NCBI RefSeq assembly: GCF_006335015.1
Contig: NZ_VDGT01000001.1
Location: 496,001-560,000, forward strand
Direction: 5' to 3'
Length of the DNA stretch: 64,000 bases
DNA from: Streptomyces sedi
GTDB lineage: Bacteria; Actinomycetota; Actinomycetes; Streptomycetales; Streptomycetaceae
Program-made: the position numbers and the translations under genes
In this document: positions 8,439 to 16,532 of the stretch, piece by piece
Numbering within the stretch: position 1 is the stretch's first letter
Layout of the letters: every line of letters begins with the position of its first letter
Notes under the pieces: generated by a model
What the model was told of the DNA's origin: nothing
Seen by the model: only the letters and a program-made list of their open reading frames with translations
Database searches by the model: none

Positions 8439-9029
8439 ATGAAGAACCGCCGGACCCCACCGACCGACCTCGACGAGCTCCGCCGCTGGGAGCGTTCCGG
8501 CCGGCCCCTCAAGTACCTCTGCTTCTGGGGCCACCGCGCCGGCCGGAACGACGCCCCGGGGCCCTGGGTCCTCAGCCAGTGGTGGGCCGCGCCGTTCACC
8601 GTGGACGGCGTCGGCTACCCCAGCGCCGAGTCCTACATGATGGTCGGCAAGGCGAGGCTCTTCGGGGACGAGGAGACCGCCGCCCGCATCCTGGCCGCTC
8701 CCCACCCCGGCGCGGCCAAGGCCCTGGGCAGGCAGGTCGCGCGCTTCGACGAGGAGACCTGGCGCGCCGGCCGCATGGGGATCGTCGTCCGGGGCAACAC
8801 CGCCAAGTTCGCCCAGCACCCGGCGCTGCGCGACTACCTGCTCGCCACCTCCGGCCGCGTCCTAGTCGAGGCGAGCCCCGTCGACCGCGTCTGGGGCATC
8901 GGCCACGCGGCCGACGACCCCCGCGCCACCTCCCCCACCCGCTGGCGCGGTCAGAACCTCCTCGGCTTCGCCCTGATGCGCGTCCGCGAGGCACTGGCGA
9001 AGGGGGATGTCGCGGACAGCGGAAAATAG
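8439..9029 (+). CDS. NADAR-family protein (riboflavin-intermediate N-glycosidase-like)
   Basis: A 196-residue NADAR domain protein. Diagnostic stretches are LSQWWAAPFTVDGVGYPSAE, SYMMVGKARLFGD and VWGIG near the end. NADAR proteins cleave N-glycosidic bonds of early riboflavin-pathway intermediates (COG3236/RibX-type) or process ADP-ribose and NAD derivatives; some act in conflict systems. The ATG at 8439 starts the conserved part; an alternative ATG 36 bases upstream adds 12 unlikely residues. Monocistronic. Confidence 0.85.
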   Translation: MKNRRTPPTDLDELRRWERSGRPLKYLCFWGHRAGRNDAPGPWVLSQWWAAPFTVDGVGYPSAESYMMVGKARLFGDEETAARILAAPHPGAAKALGRQVARFDEETWRAGRMGIVVRGNTAKFAQHPALRDYLLATSGRVLVEASPVDRVWGIGHAADDPRATSPTRWRGQNLLGFALMRVREALAKGDVADSGK

Positions 9030-9118
9030 GCCAACTGCCGGACGCCCGACCGTTTCTGACGTTATCGTTCGCGCACACTGAGCGACACGTGACGGTGCGG
9101 TGAAGGGGCTGGGGGCAT

Positions 9119-9223
9119 ATGCGGGAGATGGTCAAGGGTGGGAACGTCGGTCTGGCCTCGCTGAGCGAGCACGCCGGCGCGGTGGTGGTCGGCCCCCTGG
9201 AACGCGGGGCCGGCCGTCGGTGA
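9119..9223 (+). pseudogene. N-terminal stub resembling a TerD-family gene
   Basis: A 34-codon reading frame starting MREMVKGGNVGLASLSEHAG closely resembles from memory the first about 25 residues of actinobacterial TerD-type stress proteins (MREMxKGxNVxLxxLSExxGxVxV), then diverges and stops at 9221. It has a plausible ribosome site (AAGGGGCTGGGGG). I interpret it as a truncated tellurium-resistance-type gene followed directly by hairpins; a genuine micropeptide is the alternative. Confidence 0.45.
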
Positions 9224-9225
9224 TC

Positions 9226-9281
9226 CCCGCCCCCCGCTCGGGGCGGGGGGCGGGTCCGGGGGCTGAGCGAACGAGCCCCGG
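9226..9281. terminator. Two adjacent GC-rich hairpins between convergent genes
   Basis: First hairpin: arms CCCGCCCCCCGC and its complement at 9226-9237 and 9243-9254 with a TCGGG loop. Second: CCGGGGGCT and AGCCCCGG around 9256-9281. They sit between the plus-strand stub and the minus-strand small gene and probably terminate from both sides. Confidence 0.6.
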
Positions 9282-9292
9282 GGAGTGCCCCC

Positions 9293-9577
9293 TCAGTGGC
9301 GCATCAGGGAGCGGACCATGCGGCAGGTGGTCGTCGACGGCGGATGGACGCCGATCAGCGGGGCGATGGCGCGTATGCGCTCGTCGCTGGCGCCGGCCGG
9401 ATGGTAGACGCCGGTGTCCAGCAGGGCCGTGGCCAGGCGCAGCGCCTTCAGCCTGCGGTTGTGCGACTCGTACCAGGCGCGCGGCTGCCCGGCGGGCAGC
9501 CGCTTTCTGCGCAACTCGGGGGCGGTCGGGGAAGAGAGCGGAATCTCCAGCGGAAGGGGTGTCACGACAGCGGCCAT
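9293..9577 (-). CDS. Small hypothetical protein
   Basis: A 94-residue protein with a basic centre (RAWYESHNRRLKALRLATALLDTGVY) and the later segment DERIRAIAPLIGVHPPS. The latter resembles a helix-turn-helix-like pair of helices, but this is only a visual impression. GGAGGT lies five bases before the ATG, supporting expression. Family resemblance to short conserved streptomycete hypotheticals is likely; function unknown. Confidence 0.6.
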   Translation of the reverse strand: MAAVVTPLPLEIPLSSPTAPELRRKRLPAGQPRAWYESHNRRLKALRLATALLDTGVYHPAGASDERIRAIAPLIGVHPPSTTTCRMVRSLMRH

Positions 9578-9759
9578 CGGTACCTCCGGGAACGACGGCT
9601 GACCATTCGAACACTGTCGATTCTACGGGCCACCACTGACAATCCCCGCTGGTCAACGACCGTGCGGGGGACGGGAGCCACTCCTGGGACGAGATACGGG
9701 GGAAGGGGTCGGAAGAGGTCAGGGAGAGAGCGGAAACAGAAGCCTTCCGGCGCCCGCCG

Positions 9760-9802
9760 GTCCGTCCCGGTCGGAAGTGGACACCTCCCGACCGGGACGG
9801 AC
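9760..9802 (-). terminator. Probable metE terminator
   Basis: A 15-bp perfect inverted repeat (GTCCGTCCCGGTCGG, 13-base loop, complement) lies about 55 bases beyond the metE stop codon on the transcribed side. No T-run follows, as usual in this high-GC group. Confidence 0.65.
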
Positions 9803-9853
9803 CCGCGAACCGCGAACCGAACCCGCGAACCGAACCCGCGAACCGGACCCGCG
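9800..9853. repeat. 13-bp tandem repeat next to metE stop
   Basis: The unit CGAACCCGCGAAC and variants are iterated about four times (ACCCGCGAACCG-type words) immediately 3' of metE. Looks like a small minisatellite; no gene. Confidence 0.65.
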
Positions 9854-9855
9854 CC

Positions 9856-12168
9856 TCAGGAAAGCCCGCCCCGCAACTCCCGGGCCGCGCCCACCAGATG
9901 CGTCAGCGCGTCACGCACCTCCGGCCACCCCCGGGTCTTGAGGCCGCAGTCCGGGTTGACCCACAGCCGTTCCGGCGGGATCGCCGCGAGACCGGCGCGC
10001 AGCAGGGCGACGACCTCCTCCCGGTCCGGCACGCGCGGCGAGTGGATGTCGTAGACGCCGGGGCCGACCTCGCGCGGATAGCGCGCCGCCGCCAGCTCGT
10101 CGGCCACCCGCATGTGCGAACGCGCCGCCTCCAGGCTGATCACGTCCGCGTCCAGGTCGTCGATGGCCTGGAGGATGTCCCCGAACTCGGCGTAGCACAT
10201 GTGCGTGTGGATCTGCGTCGCGGCGGTCACCCCGCCGGTGGTGAGCCGGAACGCCTCGGTGGCCCACGCCAGATACTCCGGCTGGTCGGCCGCGCGCAGC
10301 GGCAGCGTCTCGCGCAGCGCCGGCTCGTCGACCTGGATCACCGCGGTGCCGGCGGCCTCCAGGTCGCCGACCTCGTCCCGGAGGGCGAGCGCCACCTGCC
10401 GCGCGGTCTCGCCCCTGGGCAGGTCGTCGCGGACGAACGACCAGGCGAGCATCGTGACGGGCCCGGTCAGCATCCCCTTGACCGGCCGGTCGGTGAGCCC
10501 CTGGGCGTAACGGGTCCACTCCACCGTCATCGGCGCCGGCCGCGAGATGTCGCCGGCGAGGATCGGCGGGCGGACGTAACGGGTGCCGTAGGACTGCACC
10601 CAGCCGTGCTGGGTGGCCAGATAGCCGGTGAGCTGCTCCGCGAAGTACTGCACCATGTCGTTGCGTTCGGGCTCGCCGTGCACCAGCACGTCGATACCCG
10701 CCTTCTCCTGGAAGGCGATGGTCTCGCGGATCTCCTGCCGCACCCGTTCCTCGTAGCCCGCCGCGTCCAGCCGGCCGGAGCGCCGTTCGGCACGCGCGGA
10801 ACGAAGCTCGGTGGTCTGCGGAAACGAGCCGATGGTGGTGGTCGGCAACGGCGGCAGCGCCAGCCGGGCGCGCTGGGCGACGGTGCGCTCGGCGTAGCCC
10901 TCGGCGCGACGGGTGTCGGCCGGCGAGACGGCCGCCGCCCGCGCGCGGACCGCCGCGTCGTGGGTGATCGGCGAACCGGCGCGGGAGGCCAGATCGGCCC
11001 GGTTGGCGGCGAGTTGGGCGGCGACGGAGTCGGCTCCCTGGGCCAGCCCCCGCGCGAGCGTGACGATCTCGGTGACCTTCTGGCGGGCGAACGACAGCCA
11101 GCGAAGGATCTGCGGGTCGATGTCCCGCTCGGCGGCGGCGTCCAACGGAACGTGCAGCAACGAGCAGGAGGAGGCGACGTCGACGCGGTCGGCCAGGCCG
11201 AGCAGGGTGGCGAGCGTGGAGAGCGAACGCTCCAGGTCGTCGATCCACACGTTGCGCCCGTTGACCACGCCGGCGACCAGCCGCTTGCCGGGGATGCCGC
11301 CGGCGGCGGCGAGGTCGTCGAGGTTGCCGGCGGCCGGGCCGGTCAGGTCCAGGGCCAGGCCGTCGACGGGGGACTTGGCCAGCACGGGCAGGGCGGCGCC
11401 CAGCCGGTCGAAGTAGGAGGCGACCAGCAGCCTCGGCCGGTCGTCGAGGGTGCCGAGCAGGCGGTAGGCCCGTTCGACCGCGGCGAGTTGGGCGGGCGTG
11501 CGGTCCTGGACCAGGGCCGGCTCGTCGAGCTGCGCCCACTCGGCGCCGCGGGCGCGCAGGTCGGCGAGGACCTCGGCGTAGACGGGCAGCAGCCGGTCCA
11601 GCAGGGTGAGCGGGTCGAAGTCCTCGGCGACGCCCGGGGCCGGCTTGGCGAGCAGCAGATAGCTGACGGGGCCGAGCAGCACGGGACGCGCGGACAGCCC
11701 GAGCGCGAGCGCCTCGCCCAGCTCGTCGCACTGCTTGCGCGAGTCGGCGGCGAAGACCGTGTCCGGCCCCAACTCCGGGACCAGATAGTGGTAGTTGGTG
11801 TCGAACCACTTGGTCATCTCCAGCGGCGCGACCTCCTGCGTGCCGCGCGCCATCGCGAAGTAGCCGTCCAGCGGGTCGGCGTCGTAGGCGGCGCGGTGGC
11901 GGGGCGGGATGGCGCCGACCATGACGGTGGTGTCCAACACGTGGTCGTAGAGCGAGAAGTCGCCGGTCGGCACCTCGTCCAGGCCGGCGTCCGCGAGCTG
12001 GACCCAGGTGGCGGCGCGGAGTTCGGCGGCGGTCTCCAGCAGGGGGGCGGCGTCGATGCGGCCCTTCCAGTAGCGTTCGATCGCCTTCTTCAGCTGGCGG
12101 TCGGGACCCTGGCGGGGGAAGCCGTGGACGGTGGCCCGTACTGCCGCGGCTGCGGGCTTGGCGGTCAA
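9856..12168 (-). CDS. metE: Cobalamin-independent methionine synthase MetE
   Basis: A 770-residue 5-methyltetrahydropteroyltriglutamate-homocysteine methyltransferase. The N-terminal domain starts VHGFPRQGPDRQLKKAIERYWKG; the C-terminal catalytic barrel carries the zinc ligands in IHTHMCYAEF and in the terminal VNPDCGLKTRGW, plus the GPVTMLAWSFVRDD segment. It makes methionine when B12 is scarce, fitting the cobalamin riboswitch upstream. I chose the TTG at 12168, preceded by GAAGGAGAG, because the conserved N-terminus begins there; an in-frame GTG with an excellent ribosome site exists 141 bases upstream at 12309. Confidence 0.93.
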   Translation of the reverse strand: MTAKPAAAAVRATVHGFPRQGPDRQLKKAIERYWKGRIDAAPLLETAAELRAATWVQLADAGLDEVPTGDFSLYDHVLDTTVMVGAIPPRHRAAYDADPLDGYFAMARGTQEVAPLEMTKWFDTNYHYLVPELGPDTVFAADSRKQCDELGEALALGLSARPVLLGPVSYLLLAKPAPGVAEDFDPLTLLDRLLPVYAEVLADLRARGAEWAQLDEPALVQDRTPAQLAAVERAYRLLGTLDDRPRLLVASYFDRLGAALPVLAKSPVDGLALDLTGPAAGNLDDLAAAGGIPGKRLVAGVVNGRNVWIDDLERSLSTLATLLGLADRVDVASSCSLLHVPLDAAAERDIDPQILRWLSFARQKVTEIVTLARGLAQGADSVAAQLAANRADLASRAGSPITHDAAVRARAAAVSPADTRRAEGYAERTVAQRARLALPPLPTTTIGSFPQTTELRSARAERRSGRLDAAGYEERVRQEIRETIAFQEKAGIDVLVHGEPERNDMVQYFAEQLTGYLATQHGWVQSYGTRYVRPPILAGDISRPAPMTVEWTRYAQGLTDRPVKGMLTGPVTMLAWSFVRDDLPRGETARQVALALRDEVGDLEAAGTAVIQVDEPALRETLPLRAADQPEYLAWATEAFRLTTGGVTAATQIHTHMCYAEFGDILQAIDDLDADVISLEAARSHMRVADELAAARYPREVGPGVYDIHSPRVPDREEVVALLRAGLAAIPPERLWVNPDCGLKTRGWPEVRDALTHLVGAARELRGGLS

Positions 12169-12306
12169 GGAACTCTCCTTCGCGAGACAACTCCCGTGCG
12201 GTCGGAGACCCGACACGGGCGCGAAGGCGTGACGACGGCGGTGCTCCGCGCTGCCGTGAGGCACGCGACGGACACGCGTCGTGTTCACGCGACCCGCCCA
12301 CGAGGT

Positions 12307-12338
12307 CACCGAACCTCCGCGCGCGGGGCTCGCGCGCG
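12307..12338 (-). promoter_or_regulatory. Hairpin and GGAGG/GTG site between riboswitch and metE
   Basis: A GCGCGCG stem-loop (about 12319-12338) ends directly against CGGAGGTTCG and a GTG at 12309, which is in frame with metE through 47 sense codons. This is a likely expression platform: the stem can hide the ribosome site. It could start an extended MetE or a fused leader. Confidence 0.5.
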
Positions 12339-12339
12339 G

Positions 12340-12572
12340 GCAGTGGCAGGTCTTCGGACTCGCGGGCGACCGTGCCGGAACGCCGCTCGCCGTGCGAGCG
12401 CGCCTGGCGCGGACCTACTGACCGTCGCTTCCCAGACCCGGCCGGGCCCAGTGCGTGTGACGGCGGTCGTTCCCACTCACCGCTGCGGGGCAGTCCCGGA
12501 TTCCCACCGGGTTCCCTCTTGCGACGCGCCTGCCTGGCGGGCAGGGCGAACCAGCTGCGTTCCTCAGCCTAT
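12340..12572 (-). promoter_or_regulatory. Cobalamin riboswitch upstream of metE
   Basis: On the minus strand the sequence contains the conserved core (GGGAACCCGGTGGGAATCC, then GACTGCCCCGCAGCGGTGAG at about 12476-12516) and the B12 box GAGTCCGAAGACCTGCC (12345-12361). These are the hallmark elements of the adenosyl/methylcobalamin aptamer. It precedes metE, so B12 should shut off MetE synthesis in favour of a B12-dependent enzyme. The 5' edge is approximate. Confidence 0.9.
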
Positions 12573-12726
12573 CCCGTACGCCCCGGGTTGAACCGGAGCC
12601 GTGGGGGTGGAACGGGGAGGGGCGGGAGAGGAACGCGTTCGTGGGCATACCGTTCCGGTGCGCGAGACCCGCTCGTTCGTCGGTCGGACTCGCTTCACGC
12701 GATCCATGGACGCACCGGGGGAAGCA

Positions 12727-13992
12727 ATGACATCCACCGTCTCGGCACGGCGCACCGTTCTGGTCGTCGCGCACACGTTGGTCTACGCGCAACGGGTACG
12801 GCAGGCGGTGGGGCTGGTGGAGTCCGACCCTCGTGTCCACGTCACGTACGCGGTGGCGCCGCACCCGTTCGGTCGCGGCGTCCGGCGTTGGCTGAAGGAG
12901 GATCAGGGGGTCGACGTGATCGCGTGGGAGGAGGCCAGGCAGAGCCCTTTCGATCTCGCGTTGCTCGCCGGCTCGCGCGGGATGCACGAACTGAAAGCGC
13001 CCGTGCTGCGGATGCAACACGGCGGAGGGAACATCAAGGCCCTCCGGCCGTCCGCCGGGAGCACTGCGAACGAGATCGAGGCGCCGTCCACGCTTACTCG
13101 GCGCTATCTGACACACGACGGCCAGCTGGTGCCCTCGATACTCGCGCTGGCGCACCGGGACGACCTGGAGCTGCTCGCGCGCTCCTGCCCGGAGGCGCTC
13201 GACGTGGCGCGGGTCGTCGGCGATCCTGCCTACGACCGGGTGCGGGCGGCACTGCCGCACCGCGAGCGCTACCGGACGGCGCTCGGCCTTCGGTCGTGGG
13301 AACGGCTGCTCCTGGTCAGCTCCACGTGGGGCGGCGCTTCCTCCTTCGGCTGGTGTCACACGCTGCTACCGAAGCTGCACCGCGAACTTCCGGCCCACAC
13401 ACGGATCGTCCTGTTGCTTCACCCCAACATCCACGCGGCTTACGGCGGTCCCCGGAAGCTCAGACGGTGGCTGGGCGACGCGCTCGGCGAGCGTGTGGCG
13501 TTGGCACCGCCGGAGACGGCCTGGGAGGGACTGCTCGTGGCCGCGGACTGGGTCATCGGCGACCACGGCTCGGTGACCAGCTACGCGGCGTTGACCCGGC
13601 GGCCGGTGCTGCTGGGCCGCTTCACCGGCGGGGGCGTGGTCACGGGCTCGACCGCGGCGACGCTCAGGCGCGCGGCACCGGCGCTTTCCGAGGCCCGCCC
13701 GCTCACCGAGCAGCTGGGCCACGCGCGCGACGCCTACGACGCCGACGCGCATCTGCGGGTCGCCCGCCAGCTCACCTCCGAGCCGGGCCGGTTCCACACC
13801 CTGATGCGAGGAGTGATCTACGAACGGTTGGGACTGGACGAGCCGCCGTTCGCCACCGCGATGTTCCCGGCGCCCGCACCCGCGCCGCTGGCGACGTGGG
13901 CGGGCAGCGGGCGGGCCGCCTCGGTGCGCGGTGCGCGGGGAGGTCGCGACACGCTCCCGACCGGCCGCTTGTCCTCCGGAACGGCCAGGTGA
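12727..13992 (+). CDS. GT-B-fold, glycosyl/glycerophosphotransferase-like protein
   Basis: A 421-residue soluble protein. The first half (VLVVAHTLVYAQRVRQAVGLVESDPRVHVTYAV) looks like the N-terminal Rossmann domain of a GT-B glycosyltransferase, and the second half has HPNIHAAYGG and VIGDHGSVTSYAALTRRPVLLG, similar to the donor-site region of CDP-glycerol transferases and related GT-B enzymes. No signal peptide or membrane segment. The last 60 residues are Ala/Pro/Gly-rich and probably disordered. ATG at 12727 follows GGGGGAAGC; an ATG at 12706 is possible. Substrate unknown. Convergent with the NB-ARC gene. Confidence 0.6.
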   Translation: MTSTVSARRTVLVVAHTLVYAQRVRQAVGLVESDPRVHVTYAVAPHPFGRGVRRWLKEDQGVDVIAWEEARQSPFDLALLAGSRGMHELKAPVLRMQHGGGNIKALRPSAGSTANEIEAPSTLTRRYLTHDGQLVPSILALAHRDDLELLARSCPEALDVARVVGDPAYDRVRAALPHRERYRTALGLRSWERLLLVSSTWGGASSFGWCHTLLPKLHRELPAHTRIVLLLHPNIHAAYGGPRKLRRWLGDALGERVALAPPETAWEGLLVAADWVIGDHGSVTSYAALTRRPVLLGRFTGGGVVTGSTAATLRRAAPALSEARPLTEQLGHARDAYDADAHLRVARQLTSEPGRFHTLMRGVIYERLGLDEPPFATAMFPAPAPAPLATWAGSGRAASVRGARGGRDTLPTGRLSSGTAR

Positions 13993-14014
13993 GTCGGCGC
14001 CGGTGCCTCCCCGT

Positions 14015-16114
14015 TCACAGCGAGCGCAGCCGCCCGCTCAGGCGTTCGGTGTCGCGCGCGCTCACGGACTCGTAGAGGTCGCGGGACCGCTCGTATCGGG
14101 CGGCGGCCTCGGCTGGCGCCCCGTGGTGCTGCGCCACCTCGCCCAACAGCTCCCAGACCCTGGCCTGCCAAGGGGCAGCGCCCGTCGCCCCGAACTCGCG
14201 AAGCGCCCGCCGCAGCCGTCGCTCGCCCGCACGCCGGTCACCGCCCAGGCCGGTGGCCCTCCCCAGCAGGGCCAACGCACGGGCGGCGTCATACGCGTCG
14301 CGCACCTCGGCCAGCCTCACCCTCGCCGCTGCCAGGAGTGCCATCGCCCGCGTGTACTCGCGGGTCTCGATGGCCACCTCGGCGAGCGACACCTGGCTCA
14401 GCGCCGCACCTCTCCGGTCCCCGCTGGCCTCACGCAGCGCCAACGCGTCGCGCAGTCGTTCGGTCGCCGCCGCGTACTCGCCCAACCACAGGTACGTGTT
14501 GCCCAAGCCCTGGAGTGCCTGGGCCTGCTGGCGCCGGTCGTTCCTCTGGCAGGCCAACGTGTAGGCCGCCCCGTACCACTCGGCCGTCTCTTCGTGTAGC
14601 CCGGCGTTCCGCAGGGCGGCGCCGCCTGAGGTCAGCATCCGGACCTGGCCAAACGTATCGCCGTCGCGCTCCGCGGCGTCGCGGCCGATCTCATGCGCCT
14701 CCACCCAGATCAGGGCAGGGCGGAGCCGGGCGAAGAGCGGGTGGAGTGCGTCGACCAACTGCCAGCACACGCGGTACCGGCCCGTAGCGCCAGCCAGCCG
14801 GACGGCTTCCATCAGTACGTCCTGTCGCCGGTCGAGCCAGCGGACGGCCTGCCCCTCGTCGGCGAACCCGGAGACGGACGGCAGGGAGTGAGCGCATGCG
14901 CGCGACGCGTGGTGACTAGGGGTGACAATCCGGTCCGCCTCCGTCGCCATCGCCAGACACCAGCCGAGGAAGCGGTCGAGCAGCGACTCCCGCCAGGGCT
15001 CCTCGACCAGGGCGCGTTCCCTGGCGTGAGCGCGGACGAGGACATGCGCGCGGTAGGCGCCGCACCGCAGGCGGGCCACCAGGCTGGCGTCCACCAGCAC
15101 GCCCAGGGCGATCTCCGCCTCCGTCGTCGGGATTCCGGCAGCCGCCCCGACCATTGCGGGCTCAAAAGCTGAGGCCGGCAGGAGCCCCAAGGCACGGTAG
15201 ACGCTGGCGCACTTGGTCGAGAGCAGCCGGTAGGACGCATCGAACGCGCGCCGGACAGCCCCCTCGTCGTCCACCAGCGGGTCGAGCACCGCACCCTCCT
15301 CGGACAACCGCTCCGCCAGCGCCGCGGCCGATTCCCAGGGGCGCACGGCGAGATACCCGGCGGCCAGACAGACGGCCAGCGGGAGGCGTCCGCACCGTTC
15401 GACCACGCTCAGCGCCGCCTGCCGTTCCCTGGCCACCCGCTCTCCGCCGCCCGCCCGGTACAGCAACTCCACGGCCGCCTCCTGGCCCAGCACGTCGAGT
15501 TGGTGACTTCGCGCCCCGTCGCGGACGAGTCCTGGCAGCTGCCGACGGCTGGTCACGACGAGCAGGCAGTCGGCCGAACCCGGGATCAACGGGCGCACCT
15601 GCGCCGGGTGGAGGGCGTCGTCCACGAAGACGGCGGCCCGCAGGTCGCTGGTCAACGTGCGCCACTGGGCCACCCGGTTGGCCAGCCCCGAGGGCACGTC
15701 GACGGCTCCCCACGCATGGAGAAGCTGTTCCAGCGCCTCTTCCGGCTCGACACGTCCGTGCGGACCGTGGCCCCTGAGGTCGACGAAGAACTGGCCGTCG
15801 GGGAAACACCCGTGAACCATGCCCAACCAGCCGAGGACCAGCGTCGTCTTACCGACCCCTGCCTGCCCGCTCACCACGATCAACCGCGGCGCGCCCGGGT
15901 GGCCATGGCCGCGAAGGTCTTCGAGCCGGGCGAGATCGGCCTCCCGCCCGCCGAAGTGCGCGGAGATGGGCGGCAGTTGACGGGGCGTCCGCAAACAGTC
16001 GACCACGCCGACCCCGTGCAGGTGGATGCCCCCGCGAATCTCGCCGGCCTGCACGCTGGCCCCGTGGACCTGGGCTAAGTCACTCAGCTTATTGGTGTGC
16101 CGCATGTTCCTCAT
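14015..16114 (-). CDS. NB-ARC/STAND ATPase with TPR repeats and amyloid-signal-like N-terminus
   Basis: About 699 residues: a short N-terminal motif (SVQAGEIRGGIHLHG, residues 20-34), an NB-ARC ATPase with Walker A GQAGVGKTT (residues 84-91), Walker B AAVFVDDA, a TSRR sensor, GRLPLAV, a winged-helix region, then helical TPR-like repeats (QALQGLGNTYLWLGEYAAATERLRDAL). Such STAND proteins oligomerise on sensing a signal. The N-terminal motif resembles RHIM-like bacterial amyloid signalling motifs found on NLR-like proteins. Codon 13 is TTA, implying bldA dependence. Start uncertain: ATG 16114 with GGGAGG rather far upstream; GTG 16165 is an alternative. Confidence 0.8.
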   Translation of the reverse strand: MRNMRHTNKLSDLAQVHGASVQAGEIRGGIHLHGVGVVDCLRTPRQLPPISAHFGGREADLARLEDLRGHGHPGAPRLIVVSGQAGVGKTTLVLGWLGMVHGCFPDGQFFVDLRGHGPHGRVEPEEALEQLLHAWGAVDVPSGLANRVAQWRTLTSDLRAAVFVDDALHPAQVRPLIPGSADCLLVVTSRRQLPGLVRDGARSHQLDVLGQEAAVELLYRAGGGERVARERQAALSVVERCGRLPLAVCLAAGYLAVRPWESAAALAERLSEEGAVLDPLVDDEGAVRRAFDASYRLLSTKCASVYRALGLLPASAFEPAMVGAAAGIPTTEAEIALGVLVDASLVARLRCGAYRAHVLVRAHARERALVEEPWRESLLDRFLGWCLAMATEADRIVTPSHHASRACAHSLPSVSGFADEGQAVRWLDRRQDVLMEAVRLAGATGRYRVCWQLVDALHPLFARLRPALIWVEAHEIGRDAAERDGDTFGQVRMLTSGGAALRNAGLHEETAEWYGAAYTLACQRNDRRQQAQALQGLGNTYLWLGEYAAATERLRDALALREASGDRRGAALSQVSLAEVAIETREYTRAMALLAAARVRLAEVRDAYDAARALALLGRATGLGGDRRAGERRLRRALREFGATGAAPWQARVWELLGEVAQHHGAPAEAAARYERSRDLYESVSARDTERLSGRLRSL

Positions 16115-16532
16115 GATGAGTAACTGAACCTCCCGCGACGATTCACTCGAACGGGTTCCGGCCACGGGCTTTCCCGCTTGTCGATCGGCCGCTTGCCCGA
16201 CCGGCCCCAGTCGGCCCCGCCCCGAAGCACATGCTCAGAACCCCGCGTGGTCCGACGCGAAGCCGCGTTGACAGACCACGACGCAACGGAGCCTCCGCCA
16301 TGCAACGGAACCCCACCGGCTCCCTCCGAGAGCAGAATGGCCGATACCCACGCCCGCGTCGATACGTCCGCTTCCCCCGCATCCGCCAACTCGCTGCGCC
16401 ACAGGGGGCGTTCGCACTACGCTGCGAGAGGTCACGGTCCGCGATCCGGGGAACGCGCCGCGGCGCCTGGCCGGTTGTCGCCGGGTGGTCGCACCCGGGT
16501 GCGGGGTCGGGTGAGTGTCGGAGGGGGCTCCC
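16115..16532. other. Divergent intergenic region without a convincing gene
   Basis: About 418 bases between the divergent NB-ARC and XRE genes. A TTGACA word occurs on the plus strand at 16268-16273 without a clear matching -10 box. Candidate reading frames here lack ribosome sites or overlap the XRE gene out of frame, so I annotate none. It must hold both promoters. Confidence 0.5.

Noticed and set aside
8439..9223. NADAR plus TerD stub considered as a defence island
   Set aside because: Only one complete gene is present, no linked effector or recombinase, so the claim is unsupported.
9898..12591. A 2.7-kb open frame on the plus strand over metE
   Set aside because: Antisense to metE; the product is low in complexity and it reads straight through the riboswitch.
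16268..16273. TTGACA promoter box
   Set aside because: No matching -10 element at 16-19 bases; not annotated as a promoter.
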